Below, piece by piece: positions 8,533-15,218 of a stretch of 18,352 bases of DNA. Both the position numbers and the translations under genes were made by a program. The stretch comes from Anammoximicrobium sp964409865 (GTDB taxonomy: Bacteria > Planctomycetota > Planctomycetia > Pirellulales > Pirellulaceae): assembly GCA_964409865.1 (NCBI GenBank), contig CAYPGE010000153.1, positions 1 through 18,352 on the forward strand, read 5' to 3'. Each line of letters begins with the position of its first letter. The stretch's first letter is position 1. Below the pieces are notes generated by a model that searched no databases, was not told the origin of the DNA, and was given only the letters and a program-made list of their open reading frames with translations.

Positions 8533-8699
8533 AAACTTCAACGGCTTTGCCGGAACCTGAAACCCTAATCTTGCACCTCATCTTTCACTTGATCTCTTCC
8601 TGCCGCTTTTAGGCCGGGGGAGATTATGTGAAGAATCAGGTGAAAGATTAGGGTGCTCTTGACCCCAGCCATCCCGGAGTGGCCACTATGACAGATTCC
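8533..8699 (+). repeat. Dispersed palindromic element, copy A
   Basis: It shares order and sequence with copy B at 14882-15076: the entry block GCCGGAACCTGAAACC, a left arm of AATCTTTCAC-type units, a short loop (CTTCCTGCCGC), a right arm of GTGAAAGATTA-type units, and the exit block GTGCTCTTG followed by AGCCATCCC and GCCACTAT. The arms are imperfect reverse complements, about 35 nt each, built of roughly 12-nt repeats (three on each side here). No coding capacity is credible. It is a non-autonomous, MITE/REP-like intergenic element. Confidence 0.75.
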
Positions 8700-8751
8700 T
8701 TTTGGGCTGACCCCGACTTGATGCACGAGCACATATTCCTGCAGGCTCAAG

Positions 8752-8816
8752 TTGCCGCAAAAGGCTTTGCACTTCTTCCCCCCGCGGTTGTTAGTCGCTA
8801 GGATGTTGCGGAGACC
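8752..8816. repeat. Possible second class of dispersed repeat
   Basis: Read on the minus strand this stretch translates as GLRNILATNNRGGKKCKAF. I associate that peptide with spurious short ORFs in planctomycete genomes, so I suspect a dispersed repeat. Only one copy is in the window, so the call rests on memory and cannot be shown here. Confidence 0.25.
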
Positions 8817-8900
8817 TTGCGGGTGACGGCTTGGTTGCATGCCTGTCGAGCGGACCGCAAGACCGACGGTGTTGCCAATCCTGAAAGAAGAGAAAAGCCT

Positions 8901-9458
8901 ATGAAAGTTCATGGCTACTCGGTGGCCGCGTTGCTGGTGTGTACTGTCGCCTCGTGCGTTCCTGCCGAGGTGCCGACCAACGCTGTGGCGGTCGGTGAAC
9001 CGATCGGCAGCTATTCGTGTATCAAGATCGGCGGCGCCGACGATGGCGTCGAGGCCGGCAGATCGTTGTGCTACACGTGAAAGCTGGGCGGCCGTCCGGT
9101 CGTGTTCGCTTTTGCGAAGACGCCCAATGACGCGTTGGCCAGTTTGGTCAACCAGATCGACAAACTCGTCGCCGACAATCAGGACAAGAAGCTTGCGGCC
9201 GTGATCAATTTTACGGGCGAGCCGTCGGATGACTACAAGGCAGAAATTGCGGAATTCGGCGCGAAGCACGACGTGAAGAATGTGGCATTGACCATCACCG
9301 GGGACGCCGAGCGATTCAAGGTTGACGATCAGGCGGAGGTCACGGTGATCCACTACAAAGCCAAGACGGTGAAATCCAGACATTCGGTCCCCGCCGGCAG
9401 CCTGAACGAAGTGGCCGTCAAAGAAATCATCGAGGGAGCGAAGGCCATTCTCGACTGA
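8901..9458 (+). CDS. Putative selenoprotein: exported thioredoxin-like protein with CxxU (in-frame TGA)
   Basis: The frame starts at ATG 8901 behind a purine-rich AGAAGAG and runs 185 codons to TGA 9456-9458, with one internal TGA at 9078-9080 (codon 60). Residues 1-23 form an export signal. VASC at 16-19 fits a lipobox, or cleavage could follow VPA. The context of codon 60 is GRSLCYT-TGA-KLGGRPVVFAF: a Cys at 57, two residues, then TGA, followed at once by a hydrophobic beta strand. This matches the redox motif of secreted planctomycete thioredoxin-like proteins, which as I recall carry CxxC here. The part after TGA (NQIDKLVADNQDKKLAAVINF, then HDVKNVALTI, then VTVIHYKAKTV) reads as an intact thioredoxin-like fold with no further stops or shifts. 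Selenocysteine insertion at U60 is the best explanation. A nonsense mutation of a Cys codon is the alternative. Sel genes are not in the window. Confidence 0.72.
9088..9103 (+). promoter_or_regulatory. Candidate bacterial SECIS hairpin after the in-frame TGA
   Basis: GCGGCC pairs with GGTCGT (six pairs, two of them G-U) around the loop GTCC, whose first base is G, as bacterial SECIS loops require. The loop begins 13 nt after the TGA, slightly closer than the usual range of about 16 nt or more. A second hairpin, TTCGC-TTTT-GCGAA (9105-9118), has good spacing but no G in the loop. An outer pairing TGGGCG/CGCCCA (9085-9090 with 9121-9126) could enclose the latter. None is a textbook match. Confidence 0.35.
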
Positions 9459-9498
9459 GCGCCGAAACCGCACGCCAGCAAGTCTTGGCGTTGATCCC

Positions 9499-9535
9499 GC
9501 ACGCCCCTCGCCGAGGCGCTGGGCGTGCTTTGTTT
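9499..9535 (+). terminator. Intrinsic terminator after the selenoprotein candidate
   Basis: An eight-base GC stem (GCACGCCC 9499-9506, GGGCGTGC 9521-9528) with a 14-nt loop that contains a small inner hairpin is followed by TTTGTTT. It lies 40 nt past the stop of the thioredoxin-like gene and before the rhomboid ATG. It therefore separates the two transcription units and argues against the upstream rhomboid start at 9485. Confidence 0.7.
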
Positions 9536-9559
9536 CCGGACACTGTGCAGGTTGGATTC

Positions 9560-10867
9560 ATGCTGGTTGTCACTTGCCCTCATTGCTATGCCGCCGTGGT
9601 GCCGCAGTCCGACGGGACTTGTCCCGCCTGCGGCCGGGCGATTCCCGTGCCTGAGGCCCAACCTTTCGTGATTCAAAGCGGGGCCGGCGTGCCTGATGAT
9701 CCCCGCCCGGCGGGCGCGCCGCCATCTGCTGCTTTCGATCCCTACGGCCGGCCGGTCGCCTTGGGCGAATCGCTGCAGCATGCCCACATGAAGTTCTGGG
9801 GGAAGTTGAACGAGATCACGCCGCACATGCTGGTGACGCCGACGATCGTGGCGGTCAACGCGGTGATCTTTGTACTGATGGTGATCGACAGCGGAGCGGT
9901 TTTCCTGCCCGGCGTCGACACCTTGGTCCGGTGGGGCGCGAACCGCGGTGCGCTGACGCTCGACGGCCAATGGTGGCGGCTGCTCACTTGCACCTTTGTC
10001 CATGTCGGGCTGATCCACATCGGCCTGAACATGTGGGTCCTGTGGAACATCGGGCAGTTGATCGAGCGTTTGGCGGGCAACGCGGGCTTCCTGTTGCTGT
10101 ACGTGCTGTCCGGGTTGTTCGGGAGCCTGGCCAGCGTGTATTGGAACCCGGAGGTGACCAGCGCCGGCGCGTCGGGCGCGGTGTTCGGTGCGTTCGGCGG
10201 CCTGATGGGCTTCGCCCTGCTTCGCGGCGACTCGATCCCCAAGAGCATCTTGAGCCGTCTGCGCGCCAGCGGCTCGGCTTTCGTCTTCTACAACTTGATA
10301 TTCGGCCTGTCGATCCCCGGCATCGACATGGCGGCGCACATCGGAGGTCTGGTGGCGGGGTTCGCCTGCGGCTTGGTTTTGAGTCAACCGCTGGACCAGG
10401 TGACGGTTCTGACGCGCACTTGGCGCAACGCGGTCATGACGGTGCTAGGTACCGTGTCGCTGATCGCCGCGATTTCTCTGGCTCCAGCGGCGCCGGTCGC
10501 TCGTCCCAGCCGTGTCATGCCACTGTCGGCGGTCGAACAACGGTTGTTGGAGCAGTACCAGCATGCGCACCGGCGACATCAGGAGGGCAAGTTGTCGGCA
10601 CAGGAGTTCGCAGAGGTCATCGAGACGCAGGTTTTGCCGACGTGGCGTGCCGCACGCCAGTCATTCGACAAGGTCGGCGATGGCCGCATGGCCGCCGGAA
10701 AACGGGATTGGCTGAACCAGCACAAGCGGTACATGCTGCTTCGCGAGCAGGCCTGGGAGGCGATGGTGGCCGGCCTGAAGGAGAACGATCCCCGCCGTCT
10801 GCAGGAAGCCAAAGAAAAGAACGCAGCAGCCGAACGGCTGCAGAGGCACGTCGATGCCGGACAGTAG
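9560..10867 (+). CDS. Rhomboid family intramembrane serine protease with N-terminal zinc ribbon
   Basis: This 435-aa membrane protein starts at ATG 9560. An in-frame start at 9485 falls before and within a terminator hairpin and is rejected; the ribosome-binding site of the chosen start is weak. A zinc ribbon (C6-P-H-C9 and C21-P-A-C24) opens the protein, followed by a Pro-rich linker. The rhomboid core spans about 90-280. It has the WRLLTCTFVHVGLIHIGLN segment (140-157) with His148, His153 and Asn157, the catalytic GASG with Ser205, and the second catalytic residue His260 in AAHIGGLVAGF. All active-site residues are present. One more hydrophobic segment follows (about 290-312). A charged, helical C-terminal region (320-435) extends past the usual rhomboid. 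It probably cleaves transmembrane substrates, which are unknown. The ABC ATPase gene begins 5 nt after its stop. Confidence 0.88.
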   Translation: MLVVTCPHCYAAVVPQSDGTCPACGRAIPVPEAQPFVIQSGAGVPDDPRPAGAPPSAAFDPYGRPVALGESLQHAHMKFWGKLNEITPHMLVTPTIVAVNAVIFVLMVIDSGAVFLPGVDTLVRWGANRGALTLDGQWWRLLTCTFVHVGLIHIGLNMWVLWNIGQLIERLAGNAGFLLLYVLSGLFGSLASVYWNPEVTSAGASGAVFGAFGGLMGFALLRGDSIPKSILSRLRASGSAFVFYNLIFGLSIPGIDMAAHIGGLVAGFACGLVLSQPLDQVTVLTRTWRNAVMTVLGTVSLIAAISLAPAAPVARPSRVMPLSAVEQRLLEQYQHAHRRHQEGKLSAQEFAEVIETQVLPTWRAARQSFDKVGDGRMAAGKRDWLNQHKRYMLLREQAWEAMVAGLKENDPRRLQEAKEKNAAAERLQRHVDAGQ

Positions 10868-10872
10868 ACGTC

Positions 10873-11967
10873 ATGGCCCAAGTCGTCCTGGAAAACCTGT
10901 GCAAGAGCTTCGGCGGTGTGGCGGCCGTCGACGGCGTCGATCTGCGCGTGGCGGACGGTGAATTGCTCGTCTTGGTCGGCCCCTCCGGCTGCGGCAAGAC
11001 CACCACGCTGCGCATGATCGCGGGACTGGACGAGCCGACGTCGGGGGAGATTCGCATCGGCGGCCGCTCGGTGCGCCGCCTGGCCCCAAAAGACCGCCAC
11101 GTGGCGATGGTCTTCCAGCACTTTGCCCTGTACCCGCATTTGGACGTCTACCGAAACCTGGCGTTCGGGCTGAAGCTGCGGCGGGTGCCGCGGGCGGAAA
11201 TCGAGGTGCGCGTGCGCGAGGCGGCCCGCAAACTGGGCATCGAACCTTTGCTGCAGCGCCGCCCCGCGGAACTGTCCGGCGGCCAGCGGCAACGGGTGGC
11301 CCTGGGGCGAGCCATCGTGCGCGATCCGCAAGTGTTTCTGTTTGATGAGCCGCTGAGCAACCTGGACGCCCGTTGGCGCGAGTCGCTGCGCACCGACCTG
11401 GTTGAACTGCAGCGGCAACTGGGCACCACCACGATCCACGTCACGCACGATCAGGTGGAAGCCATGATGATCGGCCAGCGGATCGCCGTGATGGACGCAG
11501 GGCGAATCCAGCAAGTCGGCAAGCCGCTGGAGGTCTATCACGCTCCGGCCAACCGCTTCGTGGCCGAGTTCATCGGCAGCCCGCCCATGAACTTCCTGAC
11601 GGGACGAGTGCAGGTCGTGGAGGATACGCCGACGATCGCCTGTCCGCCGCTGCATCTGAAGTTGCCTCGGCAGTATCTGCCCCAGTTGCAGTCCTGGTCC
11701 GGTCGGGAACTCACGCTGGGCATCCGTCCGGAGAACGTACGGACCAACGGCGCGGCCGGCGCCGACTGGGAATCGCTGCCGGCCGAAGTCCTGCTGTGCC
11801 AACCGCTCGGCGCCGAGACGATCCTGCGGCTTCGCTGCGGACCCCATCAACTCACCGCCCGCGTCCCCGCGGACCGGCATCATCGGCCCGGCGACGTGTT
11901 GCCGGTGTTCTTGGACTTGGCGAAAAGCCACTTGTTTGACCCGGACAGCGGCCGGAACGTTGGATAG
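10873..11967 (+). CDS. ugpC: ABC transporter ATP-binding protein, MalK/UgpC type
   Basis: This 364-aa protein energises a carbohydrate or glycerol-3-phosphate importer. Walker A is GPSGCGKT (36-43), the Q-loop is Gln82, the signature is LSGGQ (134-138), Walker B is VFLFDE (154-159) and the H-switch is His192. The CUT1-type regulatory segment begins EFIGSPPMNF (232-241), and TOBE/OB-like repeats follow to about 355 (LGIRPENV, PLGAETILRL). Length and motifs are typical and complete. No Shine-Dalgarno is visible, so translation probably depends on the rhomboid gene 5 nt upstream. There is no permease or binding protein next to it, so the ATPase must serve components coded elsewhere; such ATPases can be shared among several importers. 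The nearby glpD makes a glycerol-3-phosphate substrate attractive, but the symbol is tentative and MsmK/MalK is equally possible. Confidence 0.85.
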   Translation: MAQVVLENLCKSFGGVAAVDGVDLRVADGELLVLVGPSGCGKTTTLRMIAGLDEPTSGEIRIGGRSVRRLAPKDRHVAMVFQHFALYPHLDVYRNLAFGLKLRRVPRAEIEVRVREAARKLGIEPLLQRRPAELSGGQRQRVALGRAIVRDPQVFLFDEPLSNLDARWRESLRTDLVELQRQLGTTTIHVTHDQVEAMMIGQRIAVMDAGRIQQVGKPLEVYHAPANRFVAEFIGSPPMNFLTGRVQVVEDTPTIACPPLHLKLPRQYLPQLQSWSGRELTLGIRPENVRTNGAAGADWESLPAEVLLCQPLGAETILRLRCGPHQLTARVPADRHHRPGDVLPVFLDLAKSHLFDPDSGRNVG

Positions 11968-11981
11968 GCTCAGACGTACCG

Positions 11982-12992
11982 TCACCCCGGCGCACGCCGG
12001 ACCTGCCAGTACAGATCCACGCCGCTGGATTCGGCTGCGACCGTCACGCAATCCCGCGGAATCTCCGCACGCGCCGCCACGTCCAGCATTTCCTGGCGGG
12101 TGCGGTACGTCAGGTACCAATTCCCGATCCACTCCATGTACGCGCGGCTAGGATTGTGCGGCGCGAAATTGAACACCCACGCCTGGCCGGTGTGGCGGAG
12201 CGATTGCCAGAAACGCGTCAGCGTGGACGCCGCAGTCGGATCGTCAAAGTAATCAAACAGGCCCGAACAGACGAGGAAGTCGACGTCGCGCAACGCATCG
12301 CTCCGCCGGCCTCCCTGGGCCAGGCGAAACAAGTTCTCACGGACCACTCGCAGTTGGTGCTGGTCCAGCAGCGGATACAACCGCGTTTGTGCATGCTCCA
12401 GCGCGGCGGGATCGAGATCCAACAACGTGATGCTTAACCGCTTTCGTTCTGTCTCGGTCAGAGCGAGACAAGCTCGCTGGACGTCAATGGCCGGCCCGCT
12501 GCCGACGCTGACCACGTGGACCGGCGCTGCGCCTCGGTCCCGGACGAACCGGGCGATAACCTCCGCGATCAAATCGGTGCGGTTGCGGACGGCCTGAGGT
12601 GCTGCCTGGGCCTGGAAGAACCGGTCGAAGGCTGCGCCCAGCGGGTGATCGCAGACGTGACCGGTGCAGATCTGCTCCAGCATCTCAAAGTCGCCGGCGT
12701 AACCTCGTGGCTTGTGGCGAGCCCGCCATTGCAGCGTGCCGACTTCCAGCCACCGCCCGGCGATGCGCCACAATTCGCTGGACGGCAGCCGATTCGCCTC
12801 GCCCCAGCAGCCGGTCGCGGACAAACGTTCGAGCGCCTGCTGCAGGGCCTCGCACGCCAGCCCGTCCGTCGCCGCGGCGTCCGACCAGCCGGCCGTTGCC
12901 TCGTGGGCCTGGCGCAGATCCTTTTCCAGTTGCAGTGCAATCTCGCGAGCCACATTCACAAGCTTTTCGGCACGGGCGGATGTTCCTGTCAT
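11982..12992 (-). CDS. Class I SAM-dependent methyltransferase, PhcB-like
   Basis: This 336-aa cytosolic protein starts at an ATG with GAAGG about 6 nt upstream. An N-terminal helical region leads to RHKPRGYAGDFEMLEQI (92-108), which I associate with the family annotated as 3-hydroxypalmitic acid methyl ester (PhcB-like) biosynthesis proteins. The Rossmann methyltransferase domain follows: motif I VVSVGSGPAID (160-170), an acidic motif II LLDLDP (190-195) and a motif near VDFLVCSGLFDYFDD (237-251). The C-terminal segment FNFAPHNPSRAYMEWIGNWYL is also typical. In Ralstonia, PhcB methylates a hydroxy fatty acid to make a quorum signal. No phcS or phcR partner is present here, so the true substrate is unknown. 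It converges on ugpC with only 14 nt between the stops. Confidence 0.72.
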   Translation of the reverse strand: MTGTSARAEKLVNVAREIALQLEKDLRQAHEATAGWSDAAATDGLACEALQQALERLSATGCWGEANRLPSSELWRIAGRWLEVGTLQWRARHKPRGYAGDFEMLEQICTGHVCDHPLGAAFDRFFQAQAAPQAVRNRTDLIAEVIARFVRDRGAAPVHVVSVGSGPAIDVQRACLALTETERKRLSITLLDLDPAALEHAQTRLYPLLDQHQLRVVRENLFRLAQGGRRSDALRDVDFLVCSGLFDYFDDPTAASTLTRFWQSLRHTGQAWVFNFAPHNPSRAYMEWIGNWYLTYRTRQEMLDVAARAEIPRDCVTVAAESSGVDLYWQVRRAPG

Positions 12993-13037
12993 GCCACCTT
13001 CTCAGCGGACGCAAAGGCAGTGCGTTATTCGATTCCT

Positions 13038-13115
13038 CGTAGCATGGCTCTTCGAGCCGTGCGGAATGAGTTTAGGTCCTGGCACAACCCGCACGGCTCG
13101 GAGAGCCATGCTACG
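13038..13115. repeat. REP-like inverted repeat with GTAG ends
   Basis: A 27-nt arm (13038-13064, begins CGTAGCATGGCTCT) is repeated as its reverse complement at 13089-13115 with a single mismatch, around a 24-nt loop. The terminal GTAG tetranucleotide and the palindrome pair are the hallmarks of bacterial REP/BIME elements mobilised by REP-associated tyrosine transposases. It lies between glpD and the methyltransferase gene, where it could stabilise or attenuate a shared transcript. No transposase gene is in the window. Confidence 0.8.
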
Positions 13116-13152
13116 ACGGGGATGTCAGGCTCCCTGTTACCAAACGTTCCTC

Positions 13153-14868
13153 TCAATCCGGCGTGCGCTTGCCGAAGTGATCGAGCAGTCGCTGACACGT
13201 TGCCCGGACCTGCGGCACAACGTCATCCGCCGCCAGCTTGCCCTCCTGAACGAGCAGGCCCGCGAGGTCCTGGAGCGTCGCCTGCGAAAGCCTTGGATCG
13301 TACAGCAGCATCAGGCGGCGTTCGATCAGGTCGTCCAGCGTTGCCACCCATTCCCGCCGGATGACCCGACGCACCAGCGACTTTGGCAGTGGTGTGCCGG
13401 CCACGCAGTCGCCGAGCGGTGCATCCAATTCTGCCAGCAGGGATTCGGTACGGCTGCCGTATAGCGTCCAAATCGCCCGCACGCTTTCTTCCGGCAGGCG
13501 AAATCGGTCGCCCAGTTGCCGCCATTGAGCCTCCAACGCCGCTTCATCGACCGGGTACGATTCGCCGCCGGGGATCGGCCGCTCGCGAGAATTGGCCCGC
13601 GGCGAACGGCCCAGCCGCTGAAGGATGGTGGCCGCCGATTCTTCTGCCAAGGAGCGGCAGGTGGTCAATTTGCCGCCAATGATCGAGTACACCGGCACGC
13701 CGCTGCCAAGATGCGCCTCCATCCAGTGCCGGCGAGTGACGGACGCTGGCGTTGCGCCGCCGGTTTGCGGCAGCGGCCGGACGCCCGCATAGTGCAAATG
13801 GACATCCTCTCGCGTCAACTCGATCTGCGGGAACAGTTGGCGGACGACGCCGACCAGATAGTCCAACTCGTCGGCGCCGGCCACGGCTTCCCCCGGATCA
13901 CCGGTAAAGGGAAGATCGGTCGTGCCCACCAACGTGCCTCGGTCCCATGGCAGCAGGAACACCGGCCGACCGTCTTCTGCTTCGGCGTATACGCCTTGTC
14001 CGCCCAACGCCTCAGCCAATGCCGGGTGGAAGGTCAAAAAGTGGCTGCCTTTGGTGCCGCCGATCAGCGGGCGCGTGATGATGTCCAGTTGCCCCAGGGT
14101 CCGGTCGACCCAAGCTCCGGTCGCGTTCACCACGGCAGCCGGATCGACGGTTCGCACCGGTTCCCCGTCGGCGCCACCCGCGCGGTGGATCTGCACGCGG
14201 TCGCCAACCAGGCGGACTCGGTGGTAGGTGTACAGCGCAAACTCCACGCCTTGCTCGTCCGCCGCCGCGCGGGCGTCTTCGACCAGGGCCACCACGAACC
14301 GTTCAGGATACAGGATCTGCGCATCCCAGTACGTACACAGCCAGCGGTAGCGGCGCGGATCGACGGGCACCGAGCCCGCCGCGCCGACACGTGTTGCCGA
14401 ATGTCGCGGCAGATGCGAATCGCGAGCGTACAGATCGTAAAATCCGAGACCAACGCGGACCAGCCACAAGCCGCGTTCGGCGGCGGACGAACGTGCCCCC
14501 AGGAAGCGCCGGATGGACGACATCCATCCGCCCGTCCGTTTGCCCACCGGAATCGCCAGCCGCAGCGGGCGCACGTATTGCGGCGCCAGCCGCAGCAGCC
14601 GGTTCCGCTCTTCCAGCGATTCCCGCACCAGCGAGAATTCGCCGTACTCCAGGTAGCGCAGACCGCCGTGGATCAGCCGCGACGAATAGGCCGTCGTGCC
14701 GTACGCCATATCGGCTGTATCCACCAACAGGACCGGAACCCCATTCAGCACCAACTCGCGCGCCAACGCCGCGCCGTTGATGCCCGCGCCCAGGATGACC
14801 ACAGGCCGATCCGCCACGCCGGCGGCGTGGCGGCCCATTTCGCTATCGGTAATTCTGCTTGCGCTCAT
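13153..14868 (-). CDS. glpD: FAD-dependent glycerol-3-phosphate dehydrogenase
   Basis: This 571-aa enzyme oxidises glycerol-3-phosphate to dihydroxyacetone phosphate and passes electrons to quinones at the membrane. The FAD-binding fold starts RPVVILGAGINGAALARE (21-38, GxGxxG at 27-32). The family block SSRLIHGGLRYLEYGEFSLVRESLEER is at 62-88, VNATGAWVD at 247-255, the FAD-closing IIGGKLTTCRSLAEE at 396-410, and the C-terminal DAO_C region contains REWVATLDDLIERRLML (505-521). Length and motifs are complete. An in-frame ATG at 14937 would add 23 residues, but that extension is translated from the palindromic repeat at 14882-15076, so I start at 14868. ATG 14838 is a possible alternative; both have weak ribosome-binding sites. 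Confidence 0.88.
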   Translation of the reverse strand: MSASRITDSEMGRHAAGVADRPVVILGAGINGAALARELVLNGVPVLLVDTADMAYGTTAYSSRLIHGGLRYLEYGEFSLVRESLEERNRLLRLAPQYVRPLRLAIPVGKRTGGWMSSIRRFLGARSSAAERGLWLVRVGLGFYDLYARDSHLPRHSATRVGAAGSVPVDPRRYRWLCTYWDAQILYPERFVVALVEDARAAADEQGVEFALYTYHRVRLVGDRVQIHRAGGADGEPVRTVDPAAVVNATGAWVDRTLGQLDIITRPLIGGTKGSHFLTFHPALAEALGGQGVYAEAEDGRPVFLLPWDRGTLVGTTDLPFTGDPGEAVAGADELDYLVGVVRQLFPQIELTREDVHLHYAGVRPLPQTGGATPASVTRRHWMEAHLGSGVPVYSIIGGKLTTCRSLAEESAATILQRLGRSPRANSRERPIPGGESYPVDEAALEAQWRQLGDRFRLPEESVRAIWTLYGSRTESLLAELDAPLGDCVAGTPLPKSLVRRVIRREWVATLDDLIERRLMLLYDPRLSQATLQDLAGLLVQEGKLAADDVVPQVRATCQRLLDHFGKRTPD

Positions 14869-14881
14869 AAGATCTAACCGT

Positions 14882-15076
14882 GAACTTAACCGGCTGAGCC
14901 GGAACCTGAAACCCCAATCTTTCACTGAATCTTTCACTTAATCTCTTCCTGCCGCCAACTGCTCTACCGCCTTGGAGCGGGGGGGAGATTAGGTGAGAGA
15001 TTGAGTGAAAGATTAGGTGAAAGATTAAGGTGCTCTTGCCCTTAGCCATCCCAGAGTCGCCACTATCACAAATTCC
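14882..15076 (+). repeat. Dispersed palindromic element, copy B
   Basis: Same orientation and block order as copy A (8533-8699): entry block GCCGGAACCTGAAACC, arm of AATCTTTCACT units, loop, arm of AGATTAGGTGA units, exit block GTGCTCTTG and AGCCATCCC. It is longer than copy A because the right arm has four roughly 12-nt units rather than three and the loop is larger. Its left edge supplies the false N-terminal extension of glpD. Confidence 0.75.
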
Positions 15077-15107
15077 TGAGCCTGGATTATACCGCACGCG
15101 ACGGCCA

Positions 15108-15202
15108 GGGGCAGACGTACAGAATCCAATTTTCGCGGCCCATCGACCAGCCAAATGGAAGGGCTCGGCGCCGCGAAAATTGAATTCTGTACGTCTGACC
15201 CC
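15108..15202. repeat. Long inverted repeat, 32/33-nt arms
   Basis: The arm 15108-15139 (GGGGCAGACGTACAGAATCC onward) matches the reverse complement of 15170-15202 except for one substitution and one extra base. The loop is 30 nt. It begins 16 nt beyond the stop of the NPCBM/PDZ gene, so it may shape the end of that transcript, although no T-run follows. Its sequence is unrelated to the other palindromes here. Confidence 0.8.
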
Positions 15203-15218
15203 ATTTCGCGTCCCCACC

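Larger units (their letters stand above)
8395..8900. other. Divergent intergenic region between lon and the selenoprotein candidate
   Basis: About 500 nt with no supported gene. It should contain the lon promoter (minus) and the selenoprotein promoter (plus), but no clean -35/-10 pair was found for either. On the lon side, about 40-60 nt before its ATG, there is a short direct repeat (AGGGAATATA then GGGAACATAG, minus strand) that could be an operator. The rest is occupied by a palindromic repeat element (about 8533-8699) and by a segment (8752-8816) that I suspect is another dispersed repeat. Confidence 0.4.
14869..15218. other. Repeat-filled gap between glpD and the NPCBM/PDZ gene
   Basis: These 350 nt contain no supported gene. 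They hold copy B of the palindromic element (14882-15076) and a separate 95-nt inverted repeat (15108-15202). The glpD promoter must lie in or beyond these repeats; I found no clear -35/-10 pair. Confidence 0.5.

Noticed and set aside
9102..9458. Separate gene starting at GTG 9102 downstream of the internal TGA
   Set aside because: It has no ribosome-binding site, begins inside what would be the second beta strand of the thioredoxin-like fold, and is in exact frame with the ATG at 8901. Read-through as one protein fits better.
8565..9473. 302-aa open frame on the minus strand
   Set aside because: It runs through copy A of the repeat and antisense to the thioredoxin-like gene. No domain or start signal is visible.
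9485..9559. Upstream in-frame start of the rhomboid gene
   Set aside because: The extra 25 residues would be coded by an intrinsic terminator hairpin and its T-run. The zinc ribbon starts right after ATG 9560.
11987..12000. CCGGCG/CGCCGG hairpin as a bidirectional terminator between ugpC and the methyltransferase
   Set aside because: The loop has only 2 nt, no T-run exists on either side, and it lies inside the methyltransferase coding end.
10579..12132. 517-aa open frame on the minus strand
   Set aside because: It is antisense to the ABC ATPase, which has all its motifs.
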